A stretch of DNA of 64,000 nucleotides from Banduia mediterranea (lineage in GTDB: Bacteria; Pseudomonadota; Gammaproteobacteria; Nevskiales; Nevskiaceae), in assembly GCF_031846245.1 (NCBI RefSeq), contig NZ_JAVRIC010000001.1, positions 230,288 through 294,287 on the forward strand, written 5' to 3'. Below, one piece after another: positions 1 to 7,748 of this stretch. Within the stretch, counting starts at the first letter, position 1. Every line of letters starts with the position of its first letter. A program made the translations under genes and the position numbers. The notes under the pieces were generated by a model. That model saw only the letters and a program-made list of their open reading frames with translations. It was not told the DNA's origin and searched no databases.

Positions 1-763
1 GATGGTCGGACAGGCGGTTGTCGAGCACTTGTGTCCGCACGATCGATACACCCGCGGTGGACAGGACATGGTCGATCGAACGTGTCGGACGCCAGCTCGG
101 AAAGGTTGGCTCGGCATGCGCTGGCGTCAAGCCGGCGGCACGCAGTCTCTGGTGGTCGCGCAGTTCCTGCGGCTCGCAATTGAGGTCACCGAGAATCACC
201 GTGTCCTGCGTGGCGGTGTCGGCATCCGGAATGGCGAGACCGCCCAGATAGTCCAGCTGGCGCGTGCGTGCTTCACGGTTCAGTGCCAGATGCGTCACCA
301 CCAATTGCAAGGGTGCATGTGCATCCAGGCGCAGCTCGGCCTGCAAGGCGCCGCGTCCGGGAATTCTTCCCGGCAGCGGATGGTGACGAACCTCGTGCAA
401 GGGATAACGCGACAGGAAGCCGAGGCAGTGCCGTGCGAACGGCTTGAGATCACGATTGATCGCAGCCTGCCAGTGCGTAAATCCGGCGCTGCTCGCGAGG
501 TATTCCACCTGGTTGAGCTGCTGCGTGCGCAGGCTGCCGGCATCGCATTCCTGAAGCGCCACCACGTCGTAGTCGGACGCCAGCTCGGCGATGCGGTCGA
601 GGTTGGAACGGACCCCGCGCGACGGCAGGACGTGACGCCACATCCCGGTGAAGTAGTGCCGGTAGTGTTCGGTCTGCATGCCCACCTGGATGTTCAGCGT
701 GAGCACGCGCAAGCTGCGCTCCGGCGCACTTTCGTCCCGCGGCTTTTTGTCGTGATGGAACAT
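1..763 (-). CDS. Endonuclease/exonuclease/phosphatase (EEP) family protein, partial
   Basis: Translating the minus strand from the ATG at 763 gives 254 open codons that run off the left edge, so the C-terminus is missing. Family landmarks are visible: LRVLTLNIQVG near the N-terminus, VVALQECD carrying the metal-binding Glu, VVTHLALN, VILGDLNCEP with the Asp-x-Asn pair, and SIDHVL near the edge. These are the ordered motifs of the Mg-dependent EEP fold (exonuclease III, sphingomyelinase and inositol phosphatase relatives). No signal peptide is seen, so a cytoplasmic phosphodiesterase or nuclease is likely; the substrate cannot be told. It is divergent from the copper regulator gene that follows. 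No strong ribosome site precedes the ATG, so the start is approximate. Confidence 0.85.
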   Translation of the reverse strand, partial: MFHHDKKPRDESAPERSLRVLTLNIQVGMQTEHYRHYFTGMWRHVLPSRGVRSNLDRIAELASDYDVVALQECDAGSLRTQQLNQVEYLASSAGFTHWQAAINRDLKPFARHCLGFLSRYPLHEVRHHPLPGRIPGRGALQAELRLDAHAPLQLVVTHLALNREARTRQLDYLGGLAIPDADTATQDTVILGDLNCEPQELRDHQRLRAAGLTPAHAEPTFPSWRPTRSIDHVLSTAGVSIVRTQVLDNRLSDH

Positions 764-834
764 CGTCCGGATTATGCCGTCTTGCGCGTGGTCATCATCT
801 GAATGATCGGCGCCAAGGTCCGATCAGGCGCGGC

Positions 835-866
835 TTGACTCTGGACCTGGGTCCAAGGTTTACCCT
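835..866 (+). promoter_or_regulatory. MerR-type promoter/operator of the copper operon
   Basis: A -35 TTGACT (835-840) and a -10 TACCCT (861-866) are separated by 20 bp, longer than a normal spacer and typical of promoters untwisted by MerR activators. The spacer holds an imperfect dyad, ACTCTGGACC / GGTCCAAGGT. This is the expected site for the regulator encoded directly downstream, which suggests autoregulation of the regulator-ATPase operon. Assignment to that regulator is inference. Confidence 0.75.
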
Positions 867-891
867 GTATTCCCGAGAACAGGAATGACCC

Positions 892-1308
892 ATGTTGAGA
901 ATCGGACAACTCGCCGATCAGGCTCAGGTGCCGATCGACACCGTGCGTTACTACGAGCGCGCCGGCCTGCTGCAAGCACCGGACCGCAGCGCGGCCGGCT
1001 ACCGGCTGTACGACGGCGCCAGCGTGCACCGTCTGCGCTTCGTCCGCCGCGCCAAACGGCTCGGCTTCAGCCTGGACGACATTGCCGAATTGCTGCGACT
1101 TTCGGACCGGCGCGGCGACATTGCCGGCGTGCGCGCGACCGCACAGGCGAAATTGAGCGAAATCGAGGCACGCATCGTCGAGCTCAGCCGCATCCGCGAC
1201 GGCCTGAGCCGGCTGGTTGACGCCTGCCCCGGCCACGGCGATGCCGCCGACTGTCCGATTCTCGGCGCCCTCAATCACGATGTTCCCGAACAGGATCGGT
1301 ACTCATGA
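892..1308 (+). CDS. MerR-family heavy-metal regulator, CueR-like
   Basis: This 138-residue protein has the MerR winged helix-turn-helix (residues 1-70, with [12 protein letters not shown] and GYRLY), a dimerisation helix, and the metal loop [10 protein letters not shown] with Cys112 and Cys121, close to CueR Cys112/Cys120. By eye the CueR Ser77 position, which separates monovalent from divalent metal sensors, is not a clear Ser or Cys, so the metal (Cu/Ag versus another) is inferred mainly from the adjacent copper ATPase. AGGAA at 881-885 is a good ribosome site. Its stop overlaps the ATPase start in an ATGA, indicating translational coupling. It probably activates the promoter at 835-866. 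Confidence 0.9.
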   Translation: MLRIGQLADQAQVPIDTVRYYERAGLLQAPDRSAAGYRLYDGASVHRLRFVRRAKRLGFSLDDIAELLRLSDRRGDIAGVRATAQAKLSEIEARIVELSRIRDGLSRLVDACPGHGDAADCPILGALNHDVPEQDRYS

Positions 1309-3500
1309 ACGAAAGCAGCAGCCACAACCAGGCCGAACACAAGCCAAACGAACACGGCTGCGGCCATGCGCATCACGCCCACGCTGCGGCCCCGGCCAAA
1401 GCGGTGCCCGGTGCGCAATACACCTGCCCGATGCACCCGGAAGTGCTGCAGTCAGGTCCCGGCAGCTGCCCGAAATGCGGAATGGCGCTGGAACCGACGA
1501 TGCCCAGCGAAACCGTGGACGACAGCGAGCTGCGCGACATGACACGCCGTTTCACGACAGGCGTTGTGCTCTCGGCACCGCTGCTGGTACTGGCGATGGG
1601 GCCGATGCTGGGTCTGCCTCTGAGCGGCGCCTGGCTACCTTGGACCGAGCTGGCCCTGGCCAGCCCCGTGGTGCTGTGGGCCGGCTGGCCGTTCTTCGTG
1701 CGCGGCGCGCAGTCGCTGCGTGGCTGGAACCTCAACATGTTCACGCTGATCGCCCTGGGTTCCGGCGCCGCCTATCTGTTCTCACTGCTGGCGACCGTGG
1801 CGCCCGGACGGCTGCCCGCAGCGTTTCTGGACGATGGCCATCCACCGCTGTATTTCGAGGCCGCTGCGGTCATCGTGACACTGGTGCTGCTGGGCCAGGT
1901 ACTGGAACTGCGCGCACGCGCGCAGACTTCGGGTGCGATCCGCGCCCTGCTCAAGTTGGCGCCGAAGACCGCGCATCGCGTCGATGCCCAGGGCCGGGAA
2001 AGCGATGTGGAACTGGATCAGCTCAAAACGGGCGATCGGCTCAGGGTGCGACCCGGCGAAAAAGTACCGGTGGATGGGCGGGTGCTGGATGGCGACAGCC
2101 ATGTCGACGAGTCGATGCTCAGCGGTGAAGCCGATCCAGTTCGGAAATCGGCGGGCGGGCGCGTCTCTGCCGGCACCGGCAATGGTCATGGCAGCCTGCT
2201 GATCGAGGCCGAGCGTGTGGGCCAGGACACCACTTTGTCGCAGATCGTGAAGATGGTCGCCGATGCGCAGCGGTCGCGCGCGCCGGTACAACGCCTGGCG
2301 GACCAGGTGGCCGCCTGGTTCGTGCCGGCCGTGGTGCTCGCGGCCGCAAGCGCGGCTGTCGCATGGACCCTGTTCGGCCCGGCGCCGGTACTGGCGCATG
2401 CGCTGATCGCGACGGTCTCCGTGCTGATCGTGGCCTGCCCCTGCGCTTTGGGTCTGGCCACGCCGATGTCGATCATGGTCGGAGTCGGCCGCGGCGCCCA
2501 GATCGGCGTGCTGATCAAGGACGCGGCGGCCCTGGAGCGCTTGCAGGCGGTCGATACCGTGGTGGTCGACAAGACCGGTACGCTGACCGAAGGCAAGCCG
2601 ACTCTGAGCCGTGTGGCCTCCGTCGGCGAGCTGGCGGACAATGAACTGCTGCGGCTGGCCGCAGCCGTGGAGGCGGCCAGCGAGCATCCGCTGGCGCGCG
2701 CCATCGTCGACGGCGCCGAAGCGCGAAAACTGCGGCTTCCGAAAGCGCAACAGTTCTACAGCGATCCTGGCCTCGGCGTGTGGGGCCAGATCGATGGCCA
2801 GCGCATCGCCGTAGGCAATCGGCGTCTGGCCGAACGCGAAGGCGCCAGCCTGGGCCGGGTCGGGGACGAAGCGGCCCAGGCGCAGGCGCGCGGGTCCACT
2901 GTCGTCTACGTGCTGCACGACAGCGCGCTGGCCGGCTACCTGCTGATCGAGGACAGCATCAAGTCCTCCACACCGGCAGCACTTCAGGCGCTGCGCAAAG
3001 CCGGTGTGCGCGTGATCATGCTCACCGGCGACGATCAAGCCACCGCCGAGCATGTCGGCCGCGAGCTGGGGCTCGACGAAGTCGTCGCCAATGTGCTGCC
3101 GCAGGACAAGGCAAGCACCATTGAACGCCTGCAGCGTGAGGGTCGCGTGGTGGCGATGGCCGGCGACGGTGTCAACGACGCGCCGGCACTGGCGCGCGCG
3201 GATGTCGGCATCGCCATGGGCGGCGGCGCGGACGTGGCCATGGAATCGGCCGGCGTAACGCTGATGCGCGGCGATCTCGGCGGCATCGCACAGGCGATCT
3301 CGCTGTCGCGCAAGACCCTGCGCAATATCCGTCAGAACCTGTGGTTTGCCTTCGCCTACAACGTGCTCGGCGTGCCGATCGCGGCCGGCGTGCTGTATCC
3401 GCTGTTCGGCTGGTTGCTGTCGCCGATGCTCGCCGCCGCGGCGATGAGCCTGTCGTCGGTGTCGGTGATCGGTAACGCCCTGCGTCTGCGGCGTGCCTGA
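1305..3500 (+). CDS. copA: Copper-exporting P1B-type ATPase CopA
   Basis: This 731-residue heavy-metal ATPase pumps Cu(I) across the inner membrane at the cost of ATP. The N-terminus has a His-rich stretch ([10 protein letters not shown]) and a short heavy-metal-binding domain, CPMHPEV...CPKCGM (about residues 39-64), in place of the usual CxxC ferredoxin-like HMA domains. The membrane CPC motif is near residue 378, the phosphorylated Asp in DKTGTLTEG near 422, the SEHPL motif follows, and the hinge GDGVNDAP lies near 620. It shares an operon with the MerR regulator (4-base overlap). The next downstream feature is an IS66 remnant. Confidence 0.95.
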   Translation: MNESSSHNQAEHKPNEHGCGHAHHAHAAAPAKAVPGAQYTCPMHPEVLQSGPGSCPKCGMALEPTMPSETVDDSELRDMTRRFTTGVVLSAPLLVLAMGPMLGLPLSGAWLPWTELALASPVVLWAGWPFFVRGAQSLRGWNLNMFTLIALGSGAAYLFSLLATVAPGRLPAAFLDDGHPPLYFEAAAVIVTLVLLGQVLELRARAQTSGAIRALLKLAPKTAHRVDAQGRESDVELDQLKTGDRLRVRPGEKVPVDGRVLDGDSHVDESMLSGEADPVRKSAGGRVSAGTGNGHGSLLIEAERVGQDTTLSQIVKMVADAQRSRAPVQRLADQVAAWFVPAVVLAAASAAVAWTLFGPAPVLAHALIATVSVLIVACPCALGLATPMSIMVGVGRGAQIGVLIKDAAALERLQAVDTVVVDKTGTLTEGKPTLSRVASVGELADNELLRLAAAVEAASEHPLARAIVDGAEARKLRLPKAQQFYSDPGLGVWGQIDGQRIAVGNRRLAEREGASLGRVGDEAAQAQARGSTVVYVLHDSALAGYLLIEDSIKSSTPAALQALRKAGVRVIMLTGDDQATAEHVGRELGLDEVVANVLPQDKASTIERLQREGRVVAMAGDGVNDAPALARADVGIAMGGGADVAMESAGVTLMRGDLGGIAQAISLSRKTLRNIRQNLWFAFAYNVLGVPIAAGVLYPLFGWLLSPMLAAAAMSLSSVSVIGNALRLRRA

Positions 3501-3616
3501 ACATGTGGTGCGCCGGAGCCCGCGCCGAACGAGGGTGAGCGTTCAAACCACGGCGTTATATTCGTGCGGATGGTTGGCGATTAGCCTGCGCGCATCGACT
3601 GAAACGGAGCGATGCG

Positions 3617-3943
3617 ATGGAAACAGGAGTGGGCAGAGCTGGTTACGTCCGACGCAGCGAGTCGGACTGGCGCACGTTGATTGAAGAGTGGGCGCAAAGC
3701 GGTCAGAACCAGGCGGCCTTCTGCGCCTCGCGTGGGATTGCACTGAGCACGCTGGGCAACTGGCGGCGCAAGCTCAAGGCCGGGCCGGCGGCGTCGTCCG
3801 GCGCGCCGCATCAAGCCACCGGCTTCATCGAGCTGACGGCACCGAGGGCGCCGGACAAGGAATCGCCGGCCTGGGGTGTGGAGCTGAGCCTGGGAGAAGG
3901 GACGGTACTGCGCCTGCGGCGCGCGCATGCTCACGGTCGGTGA
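3617..3943 (+). CDS. tnpA: IS66 accessory protein TnpA-like
   Basis: The 108-residue product resembles the small first ORF of IS66 elements. It has an N-terminal helix-turn-helix segment (WAQSGQNQAAFCASRGI followed by TLGNWRRKL), then a variable linker and a C-terminal stretch (VELSLGEGTVLRLRR) typical of the family. It lies just inside the left inverted repeat and overlaps the following tnpB start by 17 bases, the normal IS66 arrangement. It looks intact, but its partner genes are broken. Confidence 0.8.
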   Translation: METGVGRAGYVRRSESDWRTLIEEWAQSGQNQAAFCASRGIALSTLGNWRRKLKAGPAASSGAPHQATGFIELTAPRAPDKESPAWGVELSLGEGTVLRLRRAHAHGR

Positions 3944-4046
3944 GCGTCGCATCTGGCTGTATCGCCAGCCGACCGACATGCGCAGGCGCCAGCATCGGTC
4001 CTCGAATCCAGCGTCGCCGACGTCAGCCTGCTGGCCGGTCTTCTGA
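3927..4046 (+). pseudogene. tnpB: IS66 tnpB, truncated after about 19 codons
   Basis: The reading frame opens MLTVGERRIWLYRQPTDMR, matching the conserved start of IS66 TnpB up to the DMR motif. The expected continuation (a K-S-F-D-G-L type segment) is absent because a deletion joins this point to the middle of tnpC near 3980. The frame then runs out of phase to a stop at 4044-4046. Confidence 0.75.
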
Positions 4047-4555
4047 CCGACAAGTTTGCCTGTCACCTGCCCTTGTATCGCCAGCATCAACGTCTGGCCG
4101 ACGCCGGGATTCAAGTCAGCCGCAGCAGTCTCACGCAATGGACGCAGCGTGCCATCGATTTGCTCCGGCCGATCGTCGAAGCCCAGCACCGGCACCTTTT
4201 ACAAAGTCGGGTGCTGGCGATGGACGAAACCCCGATCAAGGCCGGCCGGGAGAAACAAGGCAAGCTGCGCCAGGCCTATCTGTGGCCGATCTACGGACAG
4301 GATCACGAAATCGTCTTTCACTATGCGCCCTCGCGGGAGCATCGGCACGTCAAAGCCTTCCTCGGCGAGGCCTTCGCCGGCACGCTGCTGTCCGACGGCT
4401 ATGAAGCCTACAGCGCCTATGCCGCGCAGAACGTCCAGGTGAAGCATCCCGCCTGCCGAGTCATCGAACCCACGCCGCGCGAATGGAAACTCCGCTTCGC
4501 CGACAATCCGCTTCGACCAGACATTGAGCGTCGGGGCAACTACGCTGCGGTTTGA
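3986..4555 (+). pseudogene. tnpC: IS66 transposase tnpC, internal fragment
   Basis: The frame reads the middle of IS66 transposase: LTDKFACHLPLYRQHQRL, then RSSLTQWTQRAIDLL, the catalytic-core segment VLAMDETPIKAG with its Asp, YLWPIYGQ, and LLSDGYEAY with a second acidic region. The N-terminal zinc-finger part is missing. The protein leaves the family pattern after about VKHPACR (4450), where the rest of the DDE core should follow, and ends inside the right inverted repeat. It is therefore deleted at both ends and inactive. Confidence 0.8.
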
Positions 4556-4625
4556 ACGCTTACGTTAGGACCGCTCGCGCAGCGAGCGTGTCCGTCATCG
4601 GTGCGGTTCTTGCGAAACCGGTGAC

Positions 4626-5477
4626 ATGGGTGAATTCACACCGTTTCAACAAGCCTCGGCTCAGGACGCGCGTGCGATGATGGCGCCCATGCCCGAACCC
4701 TCTTCCGGACCCGCCAATCGCAACGGCGGCGATCGTCCCGAATCACGCGCCGAGTCACGACTCGGCGCGAACATGCGTCATCGCGTGGAACACGTGGTGG
4801 AGGATGCGTCTCGCGAGATTCGTCGTCATGTGCCGCCAGCGCTGTACTCGCTGGGCGAGGAGGTCGCGCATGCGATCACGCATGGCGTCGGAGTGATGCT
4901 GGGCATTGCCGGTCTGGCGATACTGGTGGCGCGCGCCGCGCTGTATGGCGACCCCCTGCACATCGTCAGCAGCGCGATCTTCGGTGCTTCGCTGATCATT
5001 CTGTACACGGCCTCCACGCTTTATCACAGCGTGCCGCCCTCACGCGCCAAGGAAATCCTGCGCGTGATCGATCATGTTTCAATCTATCTGCTGATCGCCG
5101 GAACCTATACGCCGTTCACGCTGGTCACGCTCAACGGCCCCTGGGGCTGGTCGCTGTTCGGCGTGACCTGGGGCCTGGCGGCGGTCGGCATCGTCTTCAA
5201 ACTGTTCTTCACCGGCCGCTTCGAGGCCTTGTCCGTCGGAATCTACCTGGGCATGGGCTGGTGTGCCGTGGTCGCGATCGAGCCGCTGCTGGATTCGCTG
5301 GGTACCGGCGGACTGTTGCTGCTGCTCGGCGGCGGCCTTTGCTACACCGGTGGGGTCGCGTTCTATCTGTGGAAGCGGCTCAGCTATCACCACGCGATCT
5401 GGCACAGCTTCGTGCTCGCCGGCAGCGTGCTGCACTACTTTGCGGTGTTGTTCTACGTCTTGCCGGGCGGCGACTGA
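4626..5477 (+). CDS. Hemolysin III / PAQR-family membrane protein
   Basis: The core from about residue 70 has the hemolysin-III signature: EEVAHAITHGVGV, then STLYHSVP, DHVSIYLLIAGTYTPF, and the C-terminal YHHAIWHSFVLAGSVLHY. Its conserved His, Ser and Asp residues form the metal-dependent hydrolase-like site of the PAQR fold. Seven membrane helices are expected in the inner membrane. Despite the name, most members are not known haemolysins. The N-terminal 50 or so residues are Pro/Arg-rich and poorly conserved, so the true start may be an internal ATG such as 4677 or 4773. Its 3' end overlaps the convergent gene by 25 bases. Confidence 0.85.
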   Translation: MGEFTPFQQASAQDARAMMAPMPEPSSGPANRNGGDRPESRAESRLGANMRHRVEHVVEDASREIRRHVPPALYSLGEEVAHAITHGVGVMLGIAGLAILVARAALYGDPLHIVSSAIFGASLIILYTASTLYHSVPPSRAKEILRVIDHVSIYLLIAGTYTPFTLVTLNGPWGWSLFGVTWGLAAVGIVFKLFFTGRFEALSVGIYLGMGWCAVVAIEPLLDSLGTGGLLLLLGGGLCYTGGVAFYLWKRLSYHHAIWHSFVLAGSVLHYFAVLFYVLPGGD

Positions 5478-6133
5478 ACCTGGAACGGCCAGCGATGCAC
5501 CTTCGTGCCGGCGCGCGGATCGAAGGCAGCCGCGATCAACGCCGCGGCGACCGCGTCCGCCTGGACCGGACGCATTGGCGCCAGAGCGCCACGAAACAGC
5601 GGTGCCAGCAGCGGTGCGACGGCCTGAGCGAACGATTCCAGCGGACGCTGTTCGCTGCGATCCCCCAGCAGCAACGAGGGTCTGAGAATGTGCACGGCGC
5701 TGTAACCGACATCCGACACCGCCTGTTCCATGCGCGCCTTGACCCGCGAATAGAACGCCAGTGAGCGGACATTCGCTCCGTAGGCGGACACGACCATGAA
5801 ACGCGAGGCGCCGGCAGCGTGCGCGGCACGCGCAAACGCCAGCACCAGGTGATGGTCGACGTGCTCGAACGCGGTGCGTGAGCCGGCACGCTCGAGCGTG
5901 GTGCCGAGGCAGCAATAGGCATCGTCGGCCGGCAGAGCCGGCACGAGCGCCGTCAGGTCATCGAAATCGGTTCGCAGCCATTTCAGCTTCGGGTGCTCGA
6001 ACGGGTCCGCCTGGCGCGTCAGCGCGATCACGCGCCCATAGCGCGGATCATCCAGCAGCCGCTGCAGGCAGCACCGCCCGACCAGGCCGGTGGTGCCGGC
6101 GATGACCGCGATGCGCGGAACGATCTCTGTCAT
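5453..6133 (-). CDS. NAD(P)-binding atypical SDR, HTATIP2/YbjT-like
   Basis: This 226-residue Rossmann protein begins with RIAVIAGTTGLVGRCCLQRL, an atypical SDR nucleotide-binding loop. It continues with AYCCLGTT, HVDHHLVLAFARAAHAAG, FMVVSAYGA, and SRVKARMEQAV, where the expected active-site Tyr/Lys pair is YSRVK, then LRPSLLLG. This order matches small oxidoreductases of the HTATIP2/nucleoside-diphosphate-sugar epimerase type. The substrate is unknown. It converges on the hemolysin-III gene and is divergent from the HIT gene. Confidence 0.75.
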   Translation of the reverse strand: MTEIVPRIAVIAGTTGLVGRCCLQRLLDDPRYGRVIALTRQADPFEHPKLKWLRTDFDDLTALVPALPADDAYCCLGTTLERAGSRTAFEHVDHHLVLAFARAAHAAGASRFMVVSAYGANVRSLAFYSRVKARMEQAVSDVGYSAVHILRPSLLLGDRSEQRPLESFAQAVAPLLAPLFRGALAPMRPVQADAVAAALIAAAFDPRAGTKVHRWPFQVQSPPGKT

Positions 6134-6198
6134 AAACTGGGACTCTCCATTGTTTGCCGGCTGCCTGCGGGCGGCCGCCGCATCGACCGAAGACCGAC

Positions 6199-6636
6199 AT
6201 GACCGCTCCTTTCGAACTTCACGAACGTCTCGCCGCCGACACCTCTAGTCTGGGCGAATTGCCGCTGTCACGTCTGCTGATGAGCCGCGACGGGCGCTAT
6301 CCCTGGTTTCTGCTGGTGCCGCGCATTGCCGGCCTGCGTGAACTGCACGAGCTGGACGCTGCCGACCGCCATCGACTCAGTGATGAATCGGCGGCGCTGT
6401 CACGCGCGCTGCTGAAGGTTTTCGGCGGCGACAAGCTCAACGTCGCCGCCATCGGCAACCAGGTGCCGCAGTTGCACCTGCACCACGTGGTCCGATCCGC
6501 GGATGACGACGCATGGCCGGCCCCGGTATGGGGCCATTCGCCGCCGCTGGCCCTGGCGGATGACGAGGCGCAGCGGCGGCGGCACGCGGTGTCCGCATCC
6601 TTGCGGGCGGCCGGCATTGCGCTGCGCGCGGATTGA
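6199..6636 (+). CDS. HIT-domain protein
   Basis: The 145-residue protein fits the small bacterial histidine-triad group. It has [10 protein letters not shown] near the N-terminus, [20 protein letters not shown] as the core, and WPAPVWG after it. The HxHxH triad reads QLHLH, with Gln at the first His and the nucleophilic middle His retained, a variation I recall from this subgroup. HIT proteins hydrolyse nucleoside phosphoramidates or related nucleotides. The ATG at 6199 is preferred over 6154, because the longer version adds an Arg/Pro-rich extension outside the domain. Confidence 0.8.
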   Translation: MTAPFELHERLAADTSSLGELPLSRLLMSRDGRYPWFLLVPRIAGLRELHELDAADRHRLSDESAALSRALLKVFGGDKLNVAAIGNQVPQLHLHHVVRSADDDAWPAPVWGHSPPLALADDEAQRRRHAVSASLRAAGIALRAD

Positions 6637-6795
6637 GTCTGCCGTGCGGCGCAGTAGCGCTGCTAGACTCCGCCGACAGCCCTATCGACACCGCTCAGCA
6701 AAATCGGGTGAAATCCGCCGCCCATGCTGCCTGACGATTCCCGGGGAATGGTGCAGACCTTGCGCCCGCCTATCTCGATACGGGGAGAACATTCG

Positions 6796-7624
6796 ATGAT
6801 GCAATCGGTCGCAGGCAAGAAGATTCTGATCACCGGCGCCGCCATGGGCATGGGCCGGCTCTATGCCGAGCTGGCGATTCGCGAGTCGGCCGCCGCGGTG
6901 GTTTTGGGATGTCAACGAAGCCGCGCTGACGGAGACCGCTGAGGCTCTGAGCGCTCAGGCGGCAAGGTACATCCCTATGTCGTGGACGTATCCACCTTGG
7001 AGGCGATCGATGAAACCGCAGCGAAAGTGCGCACCGAGATCGGCGATATCGAGCTGCTGTTCAACAACGCCGGCATCGTACGCGGACGCTTCTTCTGGGA
7101 ACACGACCACCGTCGCGATACCTTCCTGACGATGGCGATCAACTCGCTGGCGATCATGTACATCGCGCGGGAGTTTTTGCCTGGCATGATCGCCTCCGGC
7201 AGCGAATACCGCGTGGTCAACATCGCATCCGCGGCCGGGCTGGTCTCCAAGCCGAAGATGAGCGTGTACTGCGCCTCCAAGTGGGCGGCCGTCGGGCTGG
7301 TCCGATTCGGTACGGCTGGAGCTGGAACAGGCCGGGCACCACCACGTCAAAGTCACGACCGTATGCCCCAGCTACATCAGTACCGGCATTTTCGATGGTG
7401 CCAAGGCGCCCCTGCTGACGCCGATTCTGACGCCGGAGTACGTGGTCAACCGTGTCTGGCGCGCGATGAAGCTCGGCAAGCCTTTCCTGACCATGTTGTT
7501 CATGGTCCGTCTGTCGATGCGGTTCTGCGGCCTGTTGCCGATCCGCGTCTGGGACTGGCTCGGCGGAAAATTCTTCGGCGTATACAAGTCCATGGAGGAC
7601 TTCCATGGGCGGCCGACGGTCTGA
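6796..7624 (+). pseudogene. Short-chain dehydrogenase, three single-base frameshifts
   Basis: Pieces in three frames join into one classical SDR: KILITGAAMGMGRLYAELA (6820s), then DVNEAALTE, VHPYVVDVSTLEAID, LLFNNAGIV, VVNIASAAGLV, YCASKWA (the YxxxK motif), and VKVTTVCPSYISTGIF, ending with SMEDFHGRPTV. The breaks are a missing base near 6906, a missing G near 6957 and an extra G near 7301; two are losses and one a gain. A ribosome site GGGGAGAA precedes the ATG at 6796. The coding signal is otherwise strong across the whole length, so it is either a very recent pseudogene or sequencing error. It lies next to and co-directional with the fatty acyl reductase. Confidence 0.8.
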
Positions 7625-7734
7625 AAACCTCACTGCGCCGCAGCGCGATACGCGGGCCGTTTTGAGGACACGCCCTGTCACCTGCGCACGGCTACACTAG
7701 GCGCAAGGAAGCTAGTAAAACAACAGGCTGTTAG

Positions 7735-7740
7735 AGGAGG
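7735..7740 (+). promoter_or_regulatory. Strong ribosome site deciding a GTG start
   Basis: A perfect AGGAGG lies 8 bases before the GTG at 7749. It fixes the start of the fatty acyl reductase at that GTG, where the protein immediately begins with the Rossmann strand NYLVTGGTGFIG. Confidence 0.8.
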
Positions 7741-7748
7741 AGAGGCAG

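Larger units (their letters stand above)
3535..4563 (+). mobile_element. IS66-family element, internally deleted
   Basis: Inverted repeats bound 1029 bp. The left end (3535-3556) contains AGCGTTCAAACC and the right end (4542-4563) contains GGTTTGAACGCT; over 22 bp they match at 19 positions. Inside are tnpA, the first codons of tnpB and a middle piece of tnpC. A full IS66 is about 2.5 kb, so most of tnpB and much of tnpC have been lost. The 8-bp flanks (GAACGAGG and GTTAGGAC) do not match, so no target duplication remains. The element cannot move by itself but could be mobilised in trans. Confidence 0.85.

Noticed and set aside
2..802. Plus-strand frame of 266 codons at the left edge
   Set aside because: The minus strand encodes an EEP-family protein with all motifs, so this is its shadow.
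3527..4571. Target-site duplication of the IS66 element
   Set aside because: The 8-bp flanks GAACGAGG and GTTAGGAC do not match.
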